Part shown: piece after piece, positions 58,896-64,000 of the stretch
Numbering within the stretch: position 1 is the stretch's first letter
Layout: each line of letters starts with the position of its first letter
Origin: Bacteroides xylanisolvens XB1A
Lineage (GTDB): Bacteria; Bacteroidota; Bacteroidia; Bacteroidales; Bacteroidaceae
DNA: 64,000 bases
Direction of reading: 5' to 3'
NCBI RefSeq assembly: GCF_000210075.1
Contig: NC_021017.1
Span: 2,935,780-2,999,779, forward strand
The notes under the pieces: model-generated
What the model was told of the DNA's origin: nothing
What the model saw: the letters and a program-made list of their open reading frames with translations, nothing else
Database searches by the model: none
Program-made: the position numbers and the translations under genes

Positions 58896-59944
58896 GCAAT
58901 TTTTGTTGTTTTTTGTTTACTGTTAATTTTTTAATTTGTCAGCAAAACACATACCAAAAGGATAAACACTCATAAAACAATGAAAATCAATGGTATGTAT
59001 TTGTGATAGACATTTGCTGTATGTGGAAATACGACCACAAGTGTAGAAAAAATCCACATTTTCATATTCCTATTGAATACCATGCGTCCTTTTCAACTCC
59101 AAAGTGAATGTAGCGGACAGATTTTTCGTTTATATAAACATAAGATACAATAAGTTTCAGGCAAGAATCCGGCATATATTATTGTATATAACATATGTTA
59201 GGTATCAATAGAATTGTGAATAATAATATCCATTGGCAGAGTTTTAAAGATGTGCTAATTTAATTCCGCCAACGGGTATATTTGTACAATTAAACACTAT
59301 TTTGTTAATGTTTAATATGTTAATAATATAAATATATTTTGTATTATAACTGTCCGTTGTAATTTGCAGTGTTGCGCTTCAAATATATTTATTTGATTAT
59401 AAGCGTTTTATATAGTTTATTCTATTGAAAGCTTAGAATTATGACATGCAATTTGCATGCATTTCGGTCTTTTTTCGATAAATAAAAACCTGTATTTATA
59501 GTATCACCACGTGAGGCATCAAACATCTTTTTTCTTGCGGTGGCATGTATTCTTTGTGCTGTCACACGTAAATATATGCTGGCGAAAAGCAAAAAGGAGA
59601 TAAGATTTTGTTTTCGCCAGCGCATATTTTACTGGCGATACAAATATAAGTTTAATTCGTTTTGGATGTATATACAAAGCCGCAAATTAAACTTACCGTA
59701 TTATCTTAATTTCCTTTTCTTGGCTGGTGCTGATTATTGTACCATACGATGATGATGTGTTTCTTTCAGCAACGACAAAACACACGGGTAACAGAGAGGC
59801 TGGTTCCAATCAGTGTTAGAGGCACACATCACTTTTGATGGGCACATATTAAAGATTTCATGAGCTTGTGGAGGACAAGCATTTTCTGTCTGGTGTTCTT
59901 TTGTGGTACTTACAGAGAGGAAGCGTTCTTTTTTATGCGAATAA
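58896..59944. other. Long AT-rich intergenic region with palindromes
   Basis: The region lies between the divergent susC and fur-type genes. It has no gene. It holds a 15-base palindrome CATGCAATTTGCATG (59445-59459) and a long inverted repeat at 59578-59621, listed separately. It probably contains the susC promoter on the minus strand, with a weak TATCCTTTTG about 40 bases before susC. Confidence 0.5.
59578..59621. repeat. Inverted repeat GCTGGCGAAAA / TTTTCGCCAGC
   Basis: The 11-base arms (59578-59588 and 59611-59621) are perfect, with 22 bases between. Further ATAT pairing is possible outside. A third copy of the core, CTGGCGA, follows at about 59632. It may be an operator of the divergent genes or a transcript end. 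Confidence 0.6.
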
Positions 59945-59976
59945 TTTGCAATTACAAAATATAATCGTTTACTTTG
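59945..59976 (+). promoter_or_regulatory. Promoter of the Fur-family gene
   Basis: TTTG (59945-59948) and TACTTTG (59970-59976) are 21 bases apart. The predicted start lies about 14 bases before the ATG. Confidence 0.5.
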
Positions 59977-59996
59977 TCGCACTATGATGCAGCAGT

Positions 59997-60401
59997 ATGG
60001 CAACGGTAAACAAGATAAGAGATGCCGGATTGAAAGTTACCCCACAACGCAAGAGCGTGTATGAGGTGATGATGCGATTGCGCCATGCGACCGTGGACGA
60101 GATCATTGCTGGTGTGCAGAAAAAAGACAGCAGCATGACGCTATCCACTATTTACCGTATTCTTGATACCTTCTGTAAAGCCGGCATTTTGTCGTTGGTC
60201 TGTCATCCCGGGACAGGCAAATGCTACTACGATATCTGCGTGACAGAACATCACCACGTGTTCGACGGGCGGGAAATCATGGATTATATGGATCCCGAAC
60301 TGACCGGGATGATAAGGGACTATTTGCTGCACCGGCATTTTGCCCTGGGGGAGATAGAAAAGATACAAGTTCAGATTACCCTGAATAAAAATAATGTATA
60401 A
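59997..60401 (+). CDS. Fur/PerR-family transcriptional regulator
   Basis: This 134-residue protein has the winged helix of the family (GLKVTPQRKSVYEVMM, then STIYRILDTFCKAGIL) and a His-rich metal region (TEHHHVFDGREIMDYMDPEL). The CxxC pairs that bind structural zinc in Fur and many PerR proteins are absent. It controls metal or peroxide responses in characterised relatives. It is followed at 19 bases by the QueD-like gene. Which metal it senses cannot be told. Confidence 0.88.
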   Translation: MATVNKIRDAGLKVTPQRKSVYEVMMRLRHATVDEIIAGVQKKDSSMTLSTIYRILDTFCKAGILSLVCHPGTGKCYYDICVTEHHHVFDGREIMDYMDPELTGMIRDYLLHRHFALGEIEKIQVQITLNKNNV

Positions 60402-60420
60402 CCTTTAAAAAGTAAAGATC

Positions 60421-60987
60421 ATGAGAAGTATTACAACATTCGATTTGCAGTATGCACATCGGTTCTACGGCTTCCAGGGCGAAGCACAGTATCTCCACGG
60501 GCACACGGGTGTGCTGACCATTGAGGTGGAGGACACGGTGAACGAGGGAGTGAACATGGTTTACCCCTGCAACGAGATACAGAAAGTGGCATGGGAAGTA
60601 CTGAAAAATTTCGACCATGCCTTGATACTCCGCAAGGATGACCCGTTACTGCCCGCCATACTTGACGTGTATGAGAAGCAAGGCATCAAAAACGGTCATC
60701 CGCAAAACAAGATGAAGGGCGAGGCATTCAAGACAGAACTGGCCACGGCCTATCCCGACGCCCGGCTGGTGGTGACAAAAGAAACCATGACGGTGGAGGG
60801 GATGATCAAAATAGTGTATGCCCTGTTGAAAGACAAGCTGAACATTGTGAAAATCACGTTTACCAGCGGGGTGAATGCTGGTTCTGCCGAATTTACAACC
60901 AGACACGATATAGAGCGTTGTCCGCTGTGCGGAGTGGCTCTGAATGAGGAGGGTGTATGCCCGAAATGCGGTTATAAAAAGCAATAA
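60421..60987 (+). CDS. QueD/PTPS-like protein with C-terminal zinc ribbon, catalytic Cys missing
   Basis: This 188-residue protein has the T-fold of 6-carboxy-tetrahydropterin synthases and PTPS. The zinc His residues are visible in YAHRFYG and LHGHTG, and NFDHALIL and VTKETMTVEG also match. In QueD the stretch before LHGH holds the catalytic Cys (KCGRLHGH type). Here it reads EAQYLHGH, so Cys is replaced. An extra C-terminal zinc ribbon (CPLCGVALNEEGVCPKCGYK) is present. The reaction may therefore differ from queuosine synthesis. It lies between a Fur-type gene and a lipoprotein gene. Confidence 0.85.
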   Translation: MRSITTFDLQYAHRFYGFQGEAQYLHGHTGVLTIEVEDTVNEGVNMVYPCNEIQKVAWEVLKNFDHALILRKDDPLLPAILDVYEKQGIKNGHPQNKMKGEAFKTELATAYPDARLVVTKETMTVEGMIKIVYALLKDKLNIVKITFTSGVNAGSAEFTTRHDIERCPLCGVALNEEGVCPKCGYKKQ

Positions 60988-61063
60988 GCCGGATTCAAGT
61001 AACAGATAATTATTCATTGTTTCACCGATGTCGCATTCATGCGACTATAACCAACATACGAGT

Positions 61064-61384
61064 ATGAAAATGTGGAGTGCCATGGTGCTGGTATGCGCCG
61101 CCTGCCTTTCCTTTACATCCTGTCAAGACAAGAAGGCTAAAGATAAAATTAAGGATCAGGTAGAAAAAACCGAAAATGTGCTTGAGGATACAGGAGAACA
61201 AATCGGGGACAAGGTCGGAGAAGTGAAAGAAGCACTGAACGATATCAAAGATCAGGTTGGTGATTCAGTCAAGACAGTCCTGCAAAATGCAAAGGACAGT
61301 ATTGACAGCAAAGACGGCGAAATCAAAAAGGTTTTGGACGAGGTCAAGGACAAGGCCGGGCAACTGAAGGAAAAGTTAGAATAA
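61064..61384 (+). CDS. Small amphipathic-helix lipoprotein
   Basis: This 106-residue protein has a type II signal (MKMWSAMVLVCAACLSFTSC) and then a charged repeating helix (KDKIKDQVEKTENVLEDTGE, then LNDIKDQVGDSVKTVLQNAK), with an 11-residue-like periodicity as in YtxH or apolipoprotein-type proteins. The start at 61064 is chosen for the signal peptide. Function unknown. Same strand and close spacing suggest an operon with its neighbours. Confidence 0.7.
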   Translation: MKMWSAMVLVCAACLSFTSCQDKKAKDKIKDQVEKTENVLEDTGEQIGDKVGEVKEALNDIKDQVGDSVKTVLQNAKDSIDSKDGEIKKVLDEVKDKAGQLKEKLE

Positions 61385-61404
61385 CCAATGATAACAGATC
61401 GCAT

Positions 61405-62286
61405 ATGAAAAAGTTTATCTTGACCTGCCTTCTGGCCGGAACATCAGCCGTCATGTACGGGCAGAAGGACGAACAGGGCTACGAGGACGGAAAATGGGTG
61501 TTGAAAGGAGTTGCCGGACTGAACCTCTCGCAAACGGCCATGTCCAACTGGTCCTCCGGAGGAGAGAACTCCGTGGCGGGAAACGCCTACCTGAACGGTT
61601 CCCTTGTGCACAAAAGAGGACACTGGCTCTGGGTTACAAATCTCGCCATGGATTACGGACTGGCCAAGAACAAGTCGGAAGGCGTGCGTAAAAATACCGA
61701 CAAGATCGAACTTGCCACGCAGCTTGGTTACACAACCGACAATATATGGTTCTACACGCTGGCCGGAAATCTGAATACCCAATTTGCGAAGGGATATAAT
61801 TATCCGGACAAGGAGCATTACATCTCTAATTTTTTCGCTCCGGCGTATTCCAATATAGCTCTTGGTGTGGAATACCGTCCCAAAAGCAACTATTCCGTGA
61901 TGTTATCACCCGCATCCATGAAAATGACATTCGTTCAGGACGATTACCTGTCCTCCATCGGTGCTTTCGGTGTGGATCCGGGCAAGCGCTTCCGGATAGA
62001 GCCGGGCGCCTACCTGAAAGCCAGGGCGGAACTGGGGATTATGGAAAATGTGAACCTGATCACGTCGGCGGACTTCTTCACGCCGTATAACAGTGATTTT
62101 GGGAATGTGGATGTCAACTGGGATGTGTTGATCAGCCTGAAAGTGAACAAATACCTGTCGGCGACCATAAATACCACGCTGAAATACGATGATGATGTAC
62201 CCACTTTCAGCGAGGACGGGACACGCAGGGGGCCGAAGGTTCAATTCAAGGAAGTGTTAGGCGTGGGAGTTGCTTATAACTTCTGA
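61405..62286 (+). CDS. DUF3078 outer-membrane protein
   Basis: This 293-residue protein has signal peptide MKKFILTCLLAGTSAVMYG and a beta-barrel-like body with the DUF3078 start pattern (KWVLKGVAGLNLSQTAMSNW, then SSGGENSVAGNAYLNGS). It ends in GVGVAYNF, a terminal Phe as in outer-membrane barrels. Function unknown. It begins 20 bases after the small lipoprotein gene and is followed by a strong terminator. Confidence 0.88.
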   Translation: MKKFILTCLLAGTSAVMYGQKDEQGYEDGKWVLKGVAGLNLSQTAMSNWSSGGENSVAGNAYLNGSLVHKRGHWLWVTNLAMDYGLAKNKSEGVRKNTDKIELATQLGYTTDNIWFYTLAGNLNTQFAKGYNYPDKEHYISNFFAPAYSNIALGVEYRPKSNYSVMLSPASMKMTFVQDDYLSSIGAFGVDPGKRFRIEPGAYLKARAELGIMENVNLITSADFFTPYNSDFGNVDVNWDVLISLKVNKYLSATINTTLKYDDDVPTFSEDGTRRGPKVQFKEVLGVGVAYNF

Positions 62287-62362
62287 CAGGCGAGGAATAT
62301 ATGGAATACATGAGGATGAAAGTCCCACATGTTTAAAAGGGTCCTTAGTGGTATTATTTGTT

Positions 62363-62397
62363 ATAGAGGCTATTTATGAAATAGCCTCTATTTTTTT
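62363..62397 (+). terminator. Rho-independent terminator after the DUF3078 gene
   Basis: ATAGAGGCTATTT (62363-62375) pairs perfectly with AAATAGCCTCTAT (62379-62391), followed by a run of T to 62397. Confidence 0.9.
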
Positions 62398-62499
62398 ATC
62401 GGATCCACCCGGCAGAAATGGGCCGTTACACGTTGATTTATTTATCCGTACCGCCCTGTTTCAGGGTTTACTAAGAATTGCCCCGAGTACAGGAGCGAA

Positions 62500-63366
62500 T
62501 CAGCCCCTTTGTCCGTCTTCCTTTCGGTCCGCATGGTGTACGGTAAGTTGCGGGAAAGGGAAATTTATGTCTTTTTCCCTGAACACTGAATAAACCTGTT
62601 CATTGATGTCATACAGGACATCCCAGTAATCAGCGGTGGCAACCCATACACGCACTGTCATATCCACGCTGCTGCTGTTGAGTTTTCCCAGAACGATCTG
62701 CGGGGCGGGAGTCATCAAGACACGTGCGTCCCCTGCCAGAATATCAGCCAGAACCTCTCTTACCCTTTGTACATTCTCACCGTATTCCACTCCGAACACC
62801 CAGTCCACACGACGTAATTCCTGTGTGCTGTAGTTGGTGACCGCATTGCTGTTCAATATGCCGTTGGGAACATATATCATGCGATTATCCAGAGTGGAAA
62901 GTATGGTATGGAAAATCTGCACTTCCTTCACGGTTCCGCTAAAATTCGGGCCGTCTATATAGTCCCCGGCCTTAAAAGGTTTGAACACAAGGATAATCAG
63001 CCCTCCGGCAAAATTGGAGAGGTTGCCGGATAGCGCCATACCTACGGCAACTCCCGCCGATGCGAGCAGTGCGGCCAGACTGGTCGTCTCGATACCCAGC
63101 TTGCCTATGATCGCAAAGATGAGCACCATGTTCAACAGAATGTTGATCAGGTTCCTGACAAAAGTCTGAACGTTGTGTTCCAACTTCCCTTTTTCCAGAA
63201 GTTTATGAACCAGTTTGTTAACCTGGCGTATGACAAAGCGTCCAACCAGATAAATAAGCAGGGCGATAACTATGTTCTTTCCGGCATCCAGTCCTATATC
63301 CACCAGTTTATCCACGACTTGCTCGATCTTGACGGAAGAAGTGGCATTCAAAAGAAGAGTATTCAT
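62500..63366 (-). CDS. Small-conductance mechanosensitive channel (MscS family)
   Basis: This 288-residue protein has membrane helices at about 28-45 (NIVIALLIYLVGRFVI) and 70-86, and the pore-lining helix at about 90-125 (ALLASAGVAVGMALSGNLSN, then FAGGLIILVFKPF) with the Gly/Ala pattern of MscS TM3. The cytoplasmic beta domain follows (GTVKEVQIFHTILSTLDNRM, then IYVPNGILNSNAVTNYS). The length equals E. coli MscS. It releases solutes on hypo-osmotic shock. It is divergent from nothing nearby and faces the DUF3078 gene tail to tail. Confidence 0.93.
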   Translation of the reverse strand: MNTLLLNATSSVKIEQVVDKLVDIGLDAGKNIVIALLIYLVGRFVIRQVNKLVHKLLEKGKLEHNVQTFVRNLINILLNMVLIFAIIGKLGIETTSLAALLASAGVAVGMALSGNLSNFAGGLIILVFKPFKAGDYIDGPNFSGTVKEVQIFHTILSTLDNRMIYVPNGILNSNAVTNYSTQELRRVDWVFGVEYGENVQRVREVLADILAGDARVLMTPAPQIVLGKLNSSSVDMTVRVWVATADYWDVLYDINEQVYSVFREKDINFPFPQLTVHHADRKEDGQRG

Positions 63367-63635
63367 AAGTTTTAATATTTTGATTCGTTAAACTACAAAG
63401 ATATGCGTTTTTCCCATGCGTGTGAATCACAAGTATTATCATGAGCGATCATTCTGCCTGCTTTCCCATGAAAAACGATGTCGATCTGTTTGTTGGCAAT
63501 GCAAAAACATGGACAATTATATTTATAATTTTACGGAAATACAACCATAACATAAACGGTTTAATATTTGTTAATTATTTTCGATGATCATCCAAGCCTG
63601 TTACATATCAAACACGTTCATGTAAAAAAGTGAAA

Positions 63636-63686
63636 TTCCCGGGCCTGGCGGAGTAATACGGGGCATTTCTCCGCCTGACCTGGGAA
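63636..63686 (-). terminator. Terminator after the OmpA-family gene
   Basis: TTCCCGGGCCTGGCGGAG (63636-63653) pairs with CTCCGCCTGACCTGGGAA (63669-63686), with small mismatches. On the minus strand the hairpin is followed by TTTCACTTTTTT. Confidence 0.75.
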
Positions 63687-63752
63687 TAGAATGGTGCGGA
63701 TAAGATTCCCGCACTGTTTCAATCCATTTTCATCACTATCTGAACATTCGGG

Positions 63753-64000
63753 TTATTTGCTATCCAGGGCATTCCAATAATCCATGTTGGTAACCCGTTC
63801 CAGCAGGACTTTTCTGTCCCCTTCACGGATATTGTCCGCCGCAGTGGCGGAGATAATGGCCGCACGCTTACCCACGCCACGCCATTTAATCATCCGGGCG
63901 GGAACTCCACGCCCGATCAGGGCGGCATGCACCTTTTCAGCACGCCGTGCGGAAAGGGTCAAGTTATAGGAGTCGCTTCCTCTGGCGTCCGTGTAGCCCG
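63753..64000 (-). CDS. OmpA-family C-terminal domain, 5' part outside the window
   Basis: The frame is open to the window edge. The visible end reads GYTDARGSDSYNLTLSARRA then EKVHAALIGRGV, the peptidoglycan-binding OmpA signature (the Asp and Arg contact diaminopimelate). Such domains anchor outer-membrane or lipoprotein components to the cell wall. What precedes it is unknown. It ends in TAA. Confidence 0.85.
   Translation of the reverse strand, partial: GYTDARGSDSYNLTLSARRAEKVHAALIGRGVPARMIKWRGVGKRAAIISATAADNIREGDRKVLLERVTNMDYWNALDSK

Noticed and set aside
59860..60420. preQ1 riboswitch near the QueD-like gene
   Set aside because: No aptamer-like stem-loop with the expected A-rich tail was found in the leader or the 19-base gap.

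Overview
The window comes from a Bacteroides-type chromosome. The evidence is Bacteroidales promoters (TTTG then TAnnTTTG), SusC/SusD pairs, lipoproteins with short lipoboxes, ECF sigma/FecR regulation, and conjugative-element genes of the RteA/RteB/RteC, MobA/B/C and TopB types. The species cannot be fixed from the sequence.

Bases 1-8000 are ordinary AT-rich housekeeping DNA: the end of a polyprenyl synthase, a DUF1266 protein, deoC, a MazG-like pyrophosphohydrolase, dtd, uvrC, apt and mnmG. A near-perfect ParB-binding parS palindrome lies between apt and mnmG (6078-6093). The 1.3 kb gap after mnmG holds a candidate small RNA with its own promoter and terminator, five GTTTC-N7-GAAAC palindromes spaced exactly 22 bp, and further inverted repeats.

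Bases 9347-26467 look like one peptide-capture locus: ECF sigma factor, FecR anti-sigma, a SusC receptor with an STN signalling domain, SusD, two more surface lipoproteins (DUF4843 and PKD-like), three S9 prolyl-oligopeptidase-family peptidases, and the first 49 or so codons of a lipocalin-like gene. That last gene is cut off where a mobile element begins (about 26434).

From there the DNA is an integrative conjugative/mobilizable element whose right end is not in the window. Its GC-rich core (26698-48151) carries an IntDOT-like integrase, two excisionase-type HTH proteins, a long hairpin leader before a RibD/DHFR-like gene, topB at the end of a nine-gene operon that includes six diverged tandem paralogs of unknown function, an M23 lipoprotein, a toprim primase, a nuclease-like protein, a Dam methylase, and mobC-mobB-mobA. 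RteC-, RteB- and RteA-like regulators follow. Beyond them is probable cargo: a SusC/SusD pair without enzymes, a Fur-family regulator, a QueD-like protein lacking the catalytic Cys, a lipoprotein, a DUF3078 porin-like protein, an MscS channel and the end of an OmpA-family protein.

The most striking observation is in the core. Seven genes (HTH2, topB, the M23 lipoprotein, primase, dam, mobC, mobA) are otherwise intact but carry nine in-frame TGA codons at positions where Trp is expected or fits. No TAA, TAG or frameshift lesions were found. All other core genes except the nuclease-like one (and ambiguously the primase) end in TAA or TAG, whereas the nuclease-like gene, rteC, rteB, rteA and the small gene beside them end in TGA. 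This pattern suggests that UGA is read as Trp, fully or conditionally, in the transfer module. Recent mutational decay is the main alternative. No suppressor tRNA was seen in the window.
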